64,000 nucleotides of DNA, taken from Lutibacter sp. HS1-25 (GTDB taxonomy: Bacteria; Bacteroidota; Bacteroidia; Flavobacteriales; Flavobacteriaceae). The DNA lies in assembly GCF_004121075.1 (NCBI RefSeq), contig NZ_RHLN01000005.1, positions 44,241-108,240 on the forward strand. The letters run 5' to 3'. Below the pieces are notes generated by a model, which was not told the DNA's origin, ran no database searches, and was given only the letters and a program-made list of their open reading frames with translations. Below are positions 1 to 8,590 of the stretch, piece by piece. Within the stretch, counting starts at the first letter, position 1. Each line of letters begins with the position of its first letter. Both the position numbers and the translations under genes were made by a program.

Positions 1-636
1 CCGCAATTTTGCTTTAATTTACATGACCAACGAAGTATTTTTAATGTTGAAGGAACTCCAAATCCTGCTACAATTTCGTTTTTAGCTCCTTCAGAAGATA
101 TTGATAGAACATTAACCAATGGTAGAAAAGAAACAATGAGTGTTATTGTTGCAATGAATGAGTTATTGCAGCAACTAATACCTAACCAAATAGGGCGTTA
201 TACTGATGAATTTTACCCAACAGCAACAGGCGATAATTTTCAAAAGTTAGGTCACAATACCATTTTAATTGAAGCGGGACATTTTAAAGATGACTATGAT
301 AGAGATATTACTAGAAAATATAACTTTTACGCATTACTACAAGGTTTACTTTTTATAGCCAATAACTCAACCTTTAGCAATTATCTTCCGTATTTTGATA
401 TACCTAATAACGATAATAAATTTTTAGATATTATTTATGAAGATGTATCTACGGGTACTGAGGCTGAAAATAAACTTGAAGATATAGGTATTCAGGTGAA
501 ATTTAAAGTTGAAAATGGAAAACTTATTAGTTATGAAGATATTGAGCAAAAAGGAGATTTATCAAATTTTTACACTTATAATCGCATAAAAAAAGATAAT
601 CTAAAATTTTTTGATTTAAAATTATCAAATTCGTAA
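1..636 (+). CDS. M14-family zinc carboxypeptidase-like protein, 5' end missing
   Basis: The reading frame is open from the first base of the window, so this is the C-terminal 211 codons of a longer gene. The visible part holds LHDQR, which matches the third zinc-ligand histidine region of M14 carboxypeptidases, and EAGHF about 90 residues later, which fits the catalytic glutamate region. The frame continues through a possible internal ATG at 136, but the conserved LHDQR lies before it, so 136 is not the true start. The family cleaves C-terminal residues or cell-wall peptides; the substrate cannot be told from here. It ends 64 bp before an Lrp-type regulator with its own promoter, so the two are probably separate units. 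Confidence 0.75.
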   Translation, partial: PQFCFNLHDQRSIFNVEGTPNPATISFLAPSEDIDRTLTNGRKETMSVIVAMNELLQQLIPNQIGRYTDEFYPTATGDNFQKLGHNTILIEAGHFKDDYDRDITRKYNFYALLQGLLFIANNSTFSNYLPYFDIPNNDNKFLDIIYEDVSTGTEAENKLEDIGIQVKFKVENGKLISYEDIEQKGDLSNFYTYNRIKKDNLKFFDLKLSNS

Positions 637-644
637 ATTATTTG

Positions 645-674
645 TTTGGTTTTCAGTTTTTTTTTATAAATTTG
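645..674 (+). promoter_or_regulatory. Promoter of the Lrp/AsnC gene
   Basis: A TTTG at 645-648 is followed 18 bp later by TAAATTTG at 667-674, which matches the Bacteroidota -7 consensus TAnnTTTG. The predicted start of transcription is near 680, about 20 nt before the ATG at 701. Confidence 0.6.
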
Positions 675-700
675 TACGGTATTTTACTAAAAACACATAC

Positions 701-1180
701 ATGAAAAAATTTGTACTTGATGAAGTTGATCATCAAATATTAGATATTTTAATCGAGAACGCAAGAACTCCTTTTACTGATATAGCTAAACAACTTGTTG
801 TTTCTGCGGGAACCATTCATGTTCGCGTAAAAAAAATGGAAGATGAAGGTATTATTAAAGGTTCAACCCTTACTTTAGATTATGAAAAAATGGGTTACTC
901 ATTTATTTCACATGTAGGGATTTATTTGGATAAAACTTCAAAAACAAAGCAAGTTATAAACGATCTAAAAAAGATTCCAAATATCACTGTAGCTTTTATT
1001 ACTGCAGGAAAATTTAACATTTTTTGTAAAATTAGAGCTCGTGATACAACGCACGCAAAAGAAATTATTTTTGAAATAGACGATATAGATGGTGTTTCTA
1101 GAACAGAAACAATGATTTCTTTAGAAGAAAGTATCAATGATAAAACTCGCTTAATGCATTCAATTTTTAGAGAAATATAA
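701..1180 (+). CDS. Lrp/AsnC family transcriptional regulator
   Basis: The 159-residue protein has the usual two-domain layout. A winged helix-turn-helix occupies about residues 5-60 (VDHQILDILIENARTPFTDI, then a recognition helix in SAGTIHVRVKKM). An alpha/beta RAM (AsnC effector) domain follows at about 70-145. Lrp/AsnC proteins form dimers and octamers and respond to amino acids or related ligands; the ligand here is unknown. It is a single-gene unit with its own promoter and a strong terminator. The gene that follows encodes a branched-chain-type 2-oxoacid dehydrogenase E1, so a link to branched-chain amino acid metabolism is possible but is only inferred from position. Confidence 0.9.
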   Translation: MKKFVLDEVDHQILDILIENARTPFTDIAKQLVVSAGTIHVRVKKMEDEGIIKGSTLTLDYEKMGYSFISHVGIYLDKTSKTKQVINDLKKIPNITVAFITAGKFNIFCKIRARDTTHAKEIIFEIDDIDGVSRTETMISLEESINDKTRLMHSIFREI

Positions 1181-1207
1181 ATCTTTCTAAAAGTTTCGAT
1201 ATATACA

Positions 1208-1244
1208 AAACACCTTATCTAATAATTAAATAAGGTGTTTTTTT
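1208..1244 (+). terminator. Intrinsic terminator after the Lrp/AsnC gene
   Basis: CACCTTAT (1211-1218) pairs with ATAAGGTG (1230-1237) and is followed by a T tract. It isolates the regulator from the E1 gene downstream. Confidence 0.85.
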
Positions 1245-1276
1245 GGCTCTTTACGTAAAATTTTTTCAAATAAAAG

Positions 1277-3280
1277 ATGGAATCACAAAATTTCAATATT
1301 GAACCACTTGTATATAACCGTACAAATTATACAGATATACAACTTGTAAATTTGTATAAATCACTTATAAAACCAAGGCTTATTGAAGAAAAAATGTTGG
1401 TTCTTCTGCGTCAGGGTAAAATTTCTAAATGGTTTTCTGGATATGGGCAAGAAGCAATTGCAGTAGGAGTTACAAAAGCGTTGAATTTTGATGAATATAT
1501 TTTACCAATGCATCGTAATTTGGGCGTTTTTACTTCAAGAGAAATCCCTTTACATCGTCTTTTTTCTCAATGGCAAGGTAAAATGGGTGGTTTTACAAAG
1601 GGAAGAGATCGGTCTTTTCATTTTGGCACACAGCAATACAAGATAATTGGAATGATTTCTCATTTAGGACCTCAATTGGGTGTAGCAAATGGTATTGCAT
1701 TGGGTCATTTATTAAAAAATGAACAAAATGTAACGGCTGTGTTTACTGGTGAAGGAGCCACAAGTGAAGGTGATTTTCACGAAGCCTTAAATATTGCCTC
1801 GGTTTGGAATTTGCCTGTTTTGTTTTGTGTTGAAAATAATGGATACGGACTTTCTACACCTGAAAATCAGCAATATAAATGTAAAAATATAGCTGATAAA
1901 GGGATTGGATATGGTATGGAAAATTACATTATTGATGGTAATAATATTTTAGAAGTACATTCAAAAATAACTGAAATTGCAAATAGTGTTAGAGAAAATC
2001 CCAGACCAGTTTTAATTGAATTTAAAACATTTAGAATGCGTGGTCATGAAGAGGCTAGTGGTACAAAATATGTACCTGCTAATTTATTAGAACAATGGGC
2101 TTCTAAAGATCCTATTGATAATTTTCAAGCATTTTTGAAAAAGGAAAATATACTTTCTGAAGAAATGGATCTGTTAATAAAAGAAGAAATTAACATTGAA
2201 ATTAATGATAATTTAACCATTGCTTTTAATGAAAACGAAATTTCTTCAACAAAAAATATTGAATTAGCGGATGTTTATAAACATGTAAATTTTATTGAAA
2301 CTAAACCTTCAACAAACAAATCAAATATTAGGTTTGTAGACGCTATCTCTCAGTCACTTGAACAATCTCTCGACAAATATAAAAACCTAATAATAATGGG
2401 GCAAGATATTGCATCGTATGGTGGTGTTTTTAAAATTACAGAAGGATTTTTAGACAAATTTGGGAAAGATAGAATTAGAAATACACCGATTTGTGAATCG
2501 GGAATTATTGAAGCTGCTTACGGACTTTCCATCAACAATTTTAAATCTGTAGTTGAATTGCAGTTTTCAGATTTTATAAGCTCCGGTTTTAATCCTGTAG
2601 TTAATTTATTGGCAAAATCTTATTATAGATGGGGACAACAAGCATCTGTTGTATTGCGAATGCCTTGTGGAGCAGGCGTAGGAGCGGGACCATTTCACAG
2701 TCAAACCAATGAGGCTTGGTTTACCAAAACGCCAGGCTTAAAAGTAGTTTACCCTGCATTTCCTTTTGATGCAAAAGGTTTATTGGCAACTGCTATTGAA
2801 GATGAAAACCCAGTGTTATTTTTTGAACACAAAGCATTGTATAGATCCGTATATCAAGATGTTCCAAATGATTATTACACCATTCCTTTTGGCAAAGCTT
2901 CACTAATTACAGAAGGGTTTGATATTACAATTATTTCATATGGAGCAGGGGTTCACTGGGCTTTAAATGTTATTGAAAAACATTATATCTCAGCCGATTT
3001 AATTGATTTAAGAACATTACAACCTTTAGATTTGGAAACCATCTATAGATCGGTTAAAAAAACAGGAAAAGTCTTAGTTTTACAAGAAGACACACTATTT
3101 GGAAGTTTGGCTTCTGAAATTTCTGCTTTGATTCATGAAAATTGTTTTACCTATTTAGATGCTCCGGTTGCTAGGGTTGGAAGCTTAGAAACACCCATTC
3201 CTTTTGCTAAAAATTTAGAAAAATTGTATTTACCAGTAGATAGATTGTATGATGAAATAATGAAACTACTTAGTTTTTAA
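1277..3280 (+). CDS. 2-oxoacid dehydrogenase E1, alpha and beta subunits fused
   Basis: This 667-residue protein joins E1-alpha (about 1-330) to E1-beta (about 345-667). It decarboxylates a 2-oxoacid with thiamine diphosphate and passes the acyl group to the lipoyl domain of E2. The ThDP motif runs from GEG to NN at about residues 158-188. The beta part has the conserved CESGIIEAAYGLS and EDENPVLFFEHK segments. Fused E1 proteins of this length are common in Bacteroidota and are usually assigned to the branched-chain 2-oxoacid dehydrogenase (bkdA-bkdB fusion), but pyruvate cannot be excluded from sequence. E2 and E3 are not in the window. Confidence 0.9.
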   Translation: MESQNFNIEPLVYNRTNYTDIQLVNLYKSLIKPRLIEEKMLVLLRQGKISKWFSGYGQEAIAVGVTKALNFDEYILPMHRNLGVFTSREIPLHRLFSQWQGKMGGFTKGRDRSFHFGTQQYKIIGMISHLGPQLGVANGIALGHLLKNEQNVTAVFTGEGATSEGDFHEALNIASVWNLPVLFCVENNGYGLSTPENQQYKCKNIADKGIGYGMENYIIDGNNILEVHSKITEIANSVRENPRPVLIEFKTFRMRGHEEASGTKYVPANLLEQWASKDPIDNFQAFLKKENILSEEMDLLIKEEINIEINDNLTIAFNENEISSTKNIELADVYKHVNFIETKPSTNKSNIRFVDAISQSLEQSLDKYKNLIIMGQDIASYGGVFKITEGFLDKFGKDRIRNTPICESGIIEAAYGLSINNFKSVVELQFSDFISSGFNPVVNLLAKSYYRWGQQASVVLRMPCGAGVGAGPFHSQTNEAWFTKTPGLKVVYPAFPFDAKGLLATAIEDENPVLFFEHKALYRSVYQDVPNDYYTIPFGKASLITEGFDITIISYGAGVHWALNVIEKHYISADLIDLRTLQPLDLETIYRSVKKTGKVLVLQEDTLFGSLASEISALIHENCFTYLDAPVARVGSLETPIPFAKNLEKLYLPVDRLYDEIMKLLSF

Positions 3281-3289
3281 ATACATTAC

Positions 3290-3301
3290 TGATTAATATC
3301 A
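3290..3301. promoter_or_regulatory. FNR/CRP-like box upstream of the PAS kinase gene
   Basis: TGAT-TAAT-ATCA matches the core of FNR-type sites (TTGAT-N4-ATCAA) and lies 52 bp before the kinase ATG. A single box like this is expected by chance a few times in 64 kb of AT-rich DNA. Its value comes from the fact that the operon it precedes encodes a CRP/FNR-domain regulator, and that two more such boxes follow that regulator. Confidence 0.4.
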
Positions 3302-3353
3302 TATGAAAGCGATTGCGTAAGTTCTAAATTTATCAATTGCATATTTATTTTAT

Positions 3354-4538
3354 ATGATTTTAAACACAAAAACTTCGTTTTATAAGGTTTGCTTTGATTC
3401 CATGCAACTTGGTATCTTGGTTTTTGACCGTAACAAAAACATTGTATTAGCAAACAATCCTTCAGCAAAAATTTTTGGATTTAAGCCAGATATTATTTTA
3501 AATATAAAAATTGACGATTTATTTAAAAATACGAATGTTATAAGTGATTTTATAAAAAATCCACAATTAAAAAAATACAAATCCGCTATTGAACTTACTG
3601 GATGTAAAAAAAATGGAGATCCCATTTTTGTTGAATTAACCTTTGGTAAGATGGAATATGAAGGAGAATTATATTTCAAAATTTTGTTAAGTGATATTTC
3701 TTTAAGAAAAGAAAAAGAAAAGCAAATATCTCATTTAAACGCACATTTAGAAAGTGAATTAGAAATTAGAAATATAGAATTGCAAAAACTAATTGATCAA
3801 CTTCAAAAATCACTTGACAAAGAAAAGGAGCTAAATAATTTAAAATCAACATTTTTAGCTTTAGCATCTCATGAATTTAAAACACCTTTAAGCGCTATTT
3901 TGTCTTCAACTGAATTAATGAGTAAATATGCTGATAATGGCAATCTTGAAAAAAGAAAAGAGCATTTAAGTAAGATTAAACTCATGATTCAACGTCTAAA
4001 TGGTATGCTTGATGATTTCTTAACCCTTGAAAATATTGAAAAAGGAATTATTCAGCCAGCATATAATTGGTTTAAGTTGAGTTATTTATCAAATCAAATT
4101 TCAAAAAATACAATTCCTTTTTTAAAAGATCATCAAGTTTTAAATGTAAAAATTTTAAATGATGAAGAAGTTTATCATGATATTAAAATTATAACTATTA
4201 TTTTAAATAATTTACTATCCAATTCGATCAAGTATTCTAATAAAAACGGTGTTATTAATGTTAAAATCAGCAGTAAAAAATCTGCGATTATTATTACAGT
4301 TGAAGATTATGGAATTGGAATTCCTAAAAGTGAACAAAACTTAATTCTGAATCGTTTTTTTAGAGCAAAAAACGCTATGTATTACCCAGGAACAGGCATT
4401 GGATTAAATATTATACAAGGATATATAGCCAATTTAAATGGTGTTATTTCATTCGAAAGTACTGAAAATAAAGGAACTACCTTCAAAATAGAATTACCTA
4501 AAATAATTTGCAATGAAAAAAAAGATATTACTAATTGA
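3354..4538 (+). CDS. PAS-domain sensor histidine kinase (soluble)
   Basis: The 394-residue protein has no signal peptide or membrane segment, so it should sense something in the cytoplasm. A PAS domain covers about residues 8-115, followed by a coiled coil at about 118-165. The HisKA motif FLALASHEFKTPLS has the phospho-accepting His at 173. The ATPase domain has NNLLSNSIKYS (N box) and VEDYGIGIP (G1). Its stop codon lies 26 nt inside the next gene, a receiver-CRP/FNR protein, so the two are translationally coupled and very likely a cognate pair. The ligand bound by the PAS domain is unknown. Confidence 0.92.
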   Translation: MILNTKTSFYKVCFDSMQLGILVFDRNKNIVLANNPSAKIFGFKPDIILNIKIDDLFKNTNVISDFIKNPQLKKYKSAIELTGCKKNGDPIFVELTFGKMEYEGELYFKILLSDISLRKEKEKQISHLNAHLESELEIRNIELQKLIDQLQKSLDKEKELNNLKSTFLALASHEFKTPLSAILSSTELMSKYADNGNLEKRKEHLSKIKLMIQRLNGMLDDFLTLENIEKGIIQPAYNWFKLSYLSNQISKNTIPFLKDHQVLNVKILNDEEVYHDIKIITIILNNLLSNSIKYSNKNGVINVKISSKKSAIIITVEDYGIGIPKSEQNLILNRFFRAKNAMYYPGTGIGLNIIQGYIANLNGVISFESTENKGTTFKIELPKIICNEKKDITN

Positions 4539-5550
4539 AGATGATAAAATAGTAAGAGAAAATACTTCTGAAATTTTAGAATTGGCAAATTACGATGTTA
4601 AAACTGCTGAAAATGGCAAGAAAGGTATTGAGCTGGCTAAAGCATTTTTACCCGACATTATTATTTGTGATATTTTAATGCCTATTTTAGATGGGTATGG
4701 AGTGTTGCAAATCACATCTAAATTACCTGATTTAGAGCATATTCCATTTATTTTTTTAACAGCTAAAACACATCACACTGACTTGCGAAAAGGTATGGAG
4801 TTAGGTGCTGATGATTATATAACAAAACCTTTTGAAGAGTCGGAATTGTTAAGAGCTATTGAAATTAGATTGAAAAGGGCAGAAGTATTTGAGCAAAAGT
4901 CAGCCAATAAATTAACGGCAACAAGTCCAAAAAGCATTGATAATCTTGAGCAATTTTTACAAAAAAAGAAAGCATTTACATATCAAAAAGGAGAAACTAT
5001 TTATTGTAATGGGAGTAAAAGCGATGTTCTATTTTTAGTTAAATCAGGCATTGTTAAAACATACAAATACAACGAGTTAGGAAAAGAATACAATACAGGT
5101 TACTATGGCGATAAAGAATATTTTGGGTATGTTTCTTTTTTAAATAACACAATGCATTTTGACAATGCAAAAGCCATATCAACAACCCGGTTGTATAAAA
5201 TTAGTAAAGAAGAAATTTCAGAAATTTTTAATAACAATCATCAAATTCTCTTATCATTTATTCATCTTTTAGCAAATAATTTATCCCACTCTAAAGAGCA
5301 ATGTTTGTTACTTGCTTATGGATCAGTAAGAGAAAAAACGGCTAGAATGTTACTTTATTTATTAGAAAATTACCCTTCTAAATCAGGATATGAAATTTTT
5401 ATAGATCGTAATAATTTATCCAATTCTATAGGTGTTGCCAAAGAAACCTTAACCAGAACTTTAAACGATTTTAAAAAAGAAAGTTTTATTGAGATAACCA
5501 AGAAAGGTGTTAAAATTTTAAATAAAGAAAAGTTGTTAGAAGTAAAATAA
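4513..5550 (+). CDS. Response regulator with receiver plus CRP/FNR output domain
   Basis: The 345-residue protein carries a receiver domain at about 1-120 (acidic pocket EDD at 9-11, phospho-acceptor D53 in CDILMP, conserved K in YITKPF). A cyclic-nucleotide-binding-like beta barrel follows at about 150-245, then a CRP-type helix-turn-helix at about 285-340 (NNLSNSIGVAKETLTRTL). No FNR-type cysteine cluster is visible, so oxygen sensing through an iron-sulfur cluster is unlikely; the signal probably comes as phosphate from the overlapping kinase. Receiver-CRP fusions are known in flavobacteria but are uncommon elsewhere. TGAT-N4-ATCA boxes both before the operon and just after this gene fit autoregulation and control of the next gene. 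Confidence 0.9.
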   Translation: MKKKILLIEDDKIVRENTSEILELANYDVKTAENGKKGIELAKAFLPDIIICDILMPILDGYGVLQITSKLPDLEHIPFIFLTAKTHHTDLRKGMELGADDYITKPFEESELLRAIEIRLKRAEVFEQKSANKLTATSPKSIDNLEQFLQKKKAFTYQKGETIYCNGSKSDVLFLVKSGIVKTYKYNELGKEYNTGYYGDKEYFGYVSFLNNTMHFDNAKAISTTRLYKISKEEISEIFNNNHQILLSFIHLLANNLSHSKEQCLLLAYGSVREKTARMLLYLLENYPSKSGYEIFIDRNNLSNSIGVAKETLTRTLNDFKKESFIEITKKGVKILNKEKLLEVK

Positions 5551-5563
5551 CTGTTTAATAGAA

Positions 5564-5628
5564 TGATAACAATCATTAATTAGAGTGACGCGCATCATTG
5601 CTTATATTGTAATATACCTGTAATTTAG
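5564..5628 (+). promoter_or_regulatory. Tandem CRP/FNR-like boxes abutting a promoter
   Basis: TGAT-AACA-ATCA (5564-5575, flanked by A and T so the palindrome is longer) and TGAC-GCGC-ATCA (5586-5597) are centred 22 bp apart, two helical turns. The second ends directly on TTG (5598-5600), and TAATTTAG (5621-5628, one base off TAnnTTTG) follows after 20 bp. This is the layout of an activator bound next to the -33 element. The obvious candidate protein is the CRP/FNR-domain regulator encoded just upstream. Confidence 0.5.
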
Positions 5629-5634
5629 TTGGTG

Positions 5635-5785
5635 TAAACATTTGAATGTTTGGTTAAGTTTTAATTGTATAAAGTTTTTAAAAAGAAGATTTAAGATTAT
5701 TTAAGCGTTAAACACAATAAAGTTTTATAAACCAAATCTTCTATTAGGTCCGAGAAATTAAGTCTTCTTAACTTCTCGGATTTTT
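5635..5785 (+). ncRNA. Candidate small RNA or attenuated leader
   Basis: A transcript from the promoter at 5598-5628 would contain AGAAGATTT (5684-5692) pairing with AAATCTTCT (5734-5742). Next comes a strong hairpin, TCCGAGAA-A-TTAAG (5749-5762) with CTTAA-C-TTCTCGGA (5767-5780), followed by a T run. The hairpin has terminator form and ends about 15 nt before the ATG at 5801. Either a 150-nt RNA ends here, or the hairpin controls read-through into the next gene. Confidence 0.45.
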
Positions 5786-5800
5786 AAACAAAAAGATATT

Positions 5801-6247
5801 ATGAAAAAATCAATCTTAACAAGTAAAGAACCCTTATTTGGTAGTTGCATTGAATGTCTATTAGAAAAAACCAAAACATGGTTGTCTGAAATGGATTTTA
5901 TTAAAGTTGAACAACACTTTTTAAAAGAACTACTTTCTCAGCATATTATAGGTTTGTGTGAAACCGATAATTTTAAAAATGCGAAGCTGTTAATTAATGG
6001 AATTGAGCATGAAAGTAAATTAAGCGATGAATTGATAAAAAATATAAAAGAGCATACAGCAAATCTTGTTTTACTACGCGAACATATTTATGTAAATAAA
6101 GTAGGTAATTTAAAAGATAACCAAGAATATTTAGAAACTGAAGTCGAAAATTATATTGAAAATTTTAAATATATAAAATCTCAAATTTTTGAACTGGTTT
6201 TATACATTATGAAAAAGGATAAAAATCAAAAATTGCTAGCTTCTTAA
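5801..6247 (+). CDS. Hypothetical helical protein, downstream of receiver-CRP regulator
   Basis: I do not recognise this 148-residue protein. It is predicted to be almost all helix, has no signal peptide, and could fold as a four-helix bundle. Two cysteines sit in SCIECL near the N terminus, and histidines and glutamates recur (VEQHF, SQHII, GIEHES, IKEHT). The spacing does not match the hemerythrin ligand pattern, so metal binding is only a thought. It lies behind the tandem CRP/FNR-like boxes and the terminator-like leader hairpin, so its expression is probably tied to the two-component system upstream. Confidence 0.6.
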   Translation: MKKSILTSKEPLFGSCIECLLEKTKTWLSEMDFIKVEQHFLKELLSQHIIGLCETDNFKNAKLLINGIEHESKLSDELIKNIKEHTANLVLLREHIYVNKVGNLKDNQEYLETEVENYIENFKYIKSQIFELVLYIMKKDKNQKLLAS

Positions 6248-6475
6248 AAATTGTTATTGTTTAATACCGTTTTTAGATTTAAAATCTTGAAATAAATTGT
6301 ATGGATATTTTAAATAAAATGAATGATATCGTTATTTTATTTAAAAATATAGCTAAGAATCACAATAATTGAATTAATTTTTTTGGGGTGAAATTAATTG
6401 AGTTTAAAAAGATTCTTATTTACAAATCCATTATTGCAATGAAATAAAAAGAAAAAGAATTTGAAAACGGTTTTT

Positions 6476-7168
6476 TTATGTTTCCCATTTAAACAAGTCC
6501 ATTATTTTAATCCAATCTACTGGTAAACTTGCCTTTACATTAATTTTTATTGTTGAAATTGGGTGCGTAAAATTTAGTTGGTGCGCATGTAAAAATAAAT
6601 TACAACAATTAAATTCCTGCTCAAACATACGATTGTGAAAACGATCTCCATATTTATAATCACCAACAATAGGGTGACTTATTTTGTTCATATGAATTCG
6701 TAATTGATGCATTCTTCCTGTTTTAGGTGTTAATTTCACCAAGCTATAACGCGAATTTTCGTAAGGATGTACAGCAATATCTAACAGCTTTGTATTTAAA
6801 GGTTCGCAATTTGTTTCAGCATCTTTATAAACTTGGGTGTCTGGATTTTTAACTGGAGATGTAATTAATTTAGTTTCTTGAACAAACCCTCTTACAATTC
6901 CAAGGTAAATTTTTTCAATTTCATTAGTATTAAACAATTCCTGAAAAATAGCTACATTTTCCTTTTGTTTTGCCAATACCAAAACTCCAGAAGTTTTTCT
7001 ATCCAATCTGTGTACAGGATAAAAATCATACCCAAACTGTTCATTCAAAAGATCTAATAAAGTAGGTTCTTTGATGTTTCTGGCATAATAAGAGTTATGA
7101 ATCAAGCTATTATTAGGTTTGTTTACAATTATAATATAATCGTCTTCAAATAAAATTTCAATTTTCAT
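6476..7168 (-). CDS. truC: RluA-family pseudouridine synthase, TruC-like
   Basis: The 230-residue protein holds the RluA-family catalytic motif PVHRLDRKTSGVLVLA with the nucleophilic Asp in HRLDR at about residue 56. It also has the downstream GRMHQLRIHM and HPIVGDYKYG segments. It lacks an S4 domain and has the short length of TruC, which makes pseudouridine 65 in tRNA; a related RluA target is possible. TATATTTG lies on this strand at 7173-7180, only 4 nt before the ATG, so the message may be almost leaderless. Confidence 0.85.
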   Translation of the reverse strand: MKIEILFEDDYIIIVNKPNNSLIHNSYYARNIKEPTLLDLLNEQFGYDFYPVHRLDRKTSGVLVLAKQKENVAIFQELFNTNEIEKIYLGIVRGFVQETKLITSPVKNPDTQVYKDAETNCEPLNTKLLDIAVHPYENSRYSLVKLTPKTGRMHQLRIHMNKISHPIVGDYKYGDRFHNRMFEQEFNCCNLFLHAHQLNFTHPISTIKINVKASLPVDWIKIMDLFKWET

Positions 7169-7172
7169 CCTG

Positions 7173-7180
7173 CAAATATA
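7173..7180 (-). promoter_or_regulatory. -7 box of the pseudouridine synthase gene
   Basis: TATATTTG on the minus strand matches the TAnnTTTG consensus. It ends 4 nt before the start codon, which predicts a message with almost no 5' leader. Confidence 0.45.
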
Positions 7181-7339
7181 CGAGTAAATGAAGTATTTTG
7201 ATCATCTAACTTTTTCCTTTATCATTAAAAATACAGCACGCAATGTTCGACAATTTAAGAGATTTTTTTAGCAAATTTTCGAATTTAAATTGTGTAAATT
7301 TTAACAAAAAATATTTAATTTTTAATTGATATGATTTCA

Positions 7340-7347
7340 TAGATTTG
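7340..7347 (+). promoter_or_regulatory. -7 box of the lipoprotein pair
   Basis: TAGATTTG matches the Bacteroidota -7 consensus and is placed about 38 bp before the ATG at 7385. The -33 region upstream is AT-rich without a clear TTG. Confidence 0.45.
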
Positions 7348-7384
7348 TATTCAATAACTTCAAAAATTAAAAAAAATAACAGAA

Positions 7385-7861
7385 ATGAAAAAAGTTGTAA
7401 TATTTGTGTTTTTGGCTTCCATATTTATATCATGTGGAACGTCAAAAGTTGTAAAAGAATCAAAAAAAGTAATTAAAGGCGAATGGCTTTTAAATAACAT
7501 CACATTTAGTGAATATGGAACTTTTAAAGTAATATTTTTTAATGATGCCTCTAAAAATTGTTTAGAAGGGAGCAATTGGAAATTTATACCAAATAATAAT
7601 ACAGGGAAATATACCGTAACAAATGAAGGGTGTTTACAAGGTGAAAGAAATTTTATTTTTACTATAAAAGAAGTAGATTCTGAAACAGGATTGTATGATT
7701 TTATGTTAAAACCAACAAATGAAAAAAATAAATCTGAAGACAATAAAGGTTATAAAATTCATTTAGCTCAATTAACAGAAAATACAATGGTTTGGGAGCA
7801 AACAGCTTCTATAGATGGAAAAAATATTAAAATTAACATGAACTTTACAAAAACAAACTAA
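7385..7861 (+). CDS. Lipocalin-like lipoprotein
   Basis: The 158-residue protein starts with a lipoprotein signal ending in the lipobox FISC (Cys17). The mature part begins with GTSKVVKESKKVIKGEWLLNNI, followed by beta strands with a GxW motif near the start. This pattern is seen in the small lipocalin-like lipoproteins of flavobacteria, which probably bind small hydrophobic ligands in the envelope. The ligand is not known. It sits 3 bp before an OmpA-type lipoprotein gene, so the two form an operon that ends at the terminator at 8591-8629. Confidence 0.75.
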   Translation: MKKVVIFVFLASIFISCGTSKVVKESKKVIKGEWLLNNITFSEYGTFKVIFFNDASKNCLEGSNWKFIPNNNTGKYTVTNEGCLQGERNFIFTIKEVDSETGLYDFMLKPTNEKNKSEDNKGYKIHLAQLTENTMVWEQTASIDGKNIKINMNFTKTN

Positions 7862-7864
7862 AAT

Positions 7865-8575
7865 ATGAAATCAATTTTTAAAAATATAGCGTTAATTACA
7901 TTGTCATTAATGGTGGTTGTTAGTTTAACCAATTGTAGTGCCACACAAAATGCAAACAATCAGCAAAAAGGTGCTGTAATTGGTGCTGCAGGTGGTGCAA
8001 TATTAGGTGCAATTATTGGAAATAACTCGGGTAAAAAAGGTAACGGAGGCGGATTAGGAGCCGTAATTGGTGGGGTAGTTGGAGGAACTGCAGGTGTATT
8101 AATTGGTCAAAAAATGGACAAACAGGCTCAAAAAATAGAGGAAGAAATACCAGGAGCCGTTGTAGAAAGAATTGATGACGGAATTGTAATTACTTTTGAT
8201 GAAAATAGCGGTGTGTATTTTGAAACCAATAAATACAATATCAATACTGCATCTAATACATTATTAACAAAACTGTCTAGTATTTTAAAAGAATATCCTG
8301 ATACCAATGTATTAGTTGTTGGACATACTGATAGTTCTGGTGATGACGCATATAACATGACACTTTCTAAAAACAGAGCAGAATCTGTAACAAACTTTTT
8401 TGTTTCCAAAGGTATAGCTTCTAATCGTTTTACAACCAAGTGGTTTGGTGAAGAACAACCTGTAGCAGACAACACAACACCTGAAGGTAGAGCAAAAAAC
8501 AGAAGAGTTAACTTAGCAATTATTCCTAATGACAAAATGAAGAATGATGCTAAAATTGAAAGTGGCGAAAACTAA
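7865..8575 (+). CDS. OmpA-family lipoprotein with glycine zipper
   Basis: A lipoprotein signal ends at Cys24 (LTNC). A glycine-zipper segment rich in GAxxGxxxG follows at about residues 38-80 and probably inserts in or lies on the membrane. The C-terminal OmpA domain at about 110-225 binds peptidoglycan, shown by VLVVGHTDSSGDDAYNMTLS, the Asp of the NRAESV helix and the GRAKNRRV motif. The protein resembles YiaD/YfiB-type lipoproteins that tether the outer membrane to the cell wall. It follows the lipocalin-like gene by 3 bp. Confidence 0.9.
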   Translation: MKSIFKNIALITLSLMVVVSLTNCSATQNANNQQKGAVIGAAGGAILGAIIGNNSGKKGNGGGLGAVIGGVVGGTAGVLIGQKMDKQAQKIEEEIPGAVVERIDDGIVITFDENSGVYFETNKYNINTASNTLLTKLSSILKEYPDTNVLVVGHTDSSGDDAYNMTLSKNRAESVTNFFVSKGIASNRFTTKWFGEEQPVADNTTPEGRAKNRRVNLAIIPNDKMKNDAKIESGEN

Positions 8576-8590
8576 TCAACATATTTATCT

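Noticed and set aside
5801..6247. Hemerythrin-like oxygen-binding protein
   Set aside because: Several His and Glu residues occur in helices, but the H-HxxxE-HxxxH-HxxxxD spacing of hemerythrins is not met.
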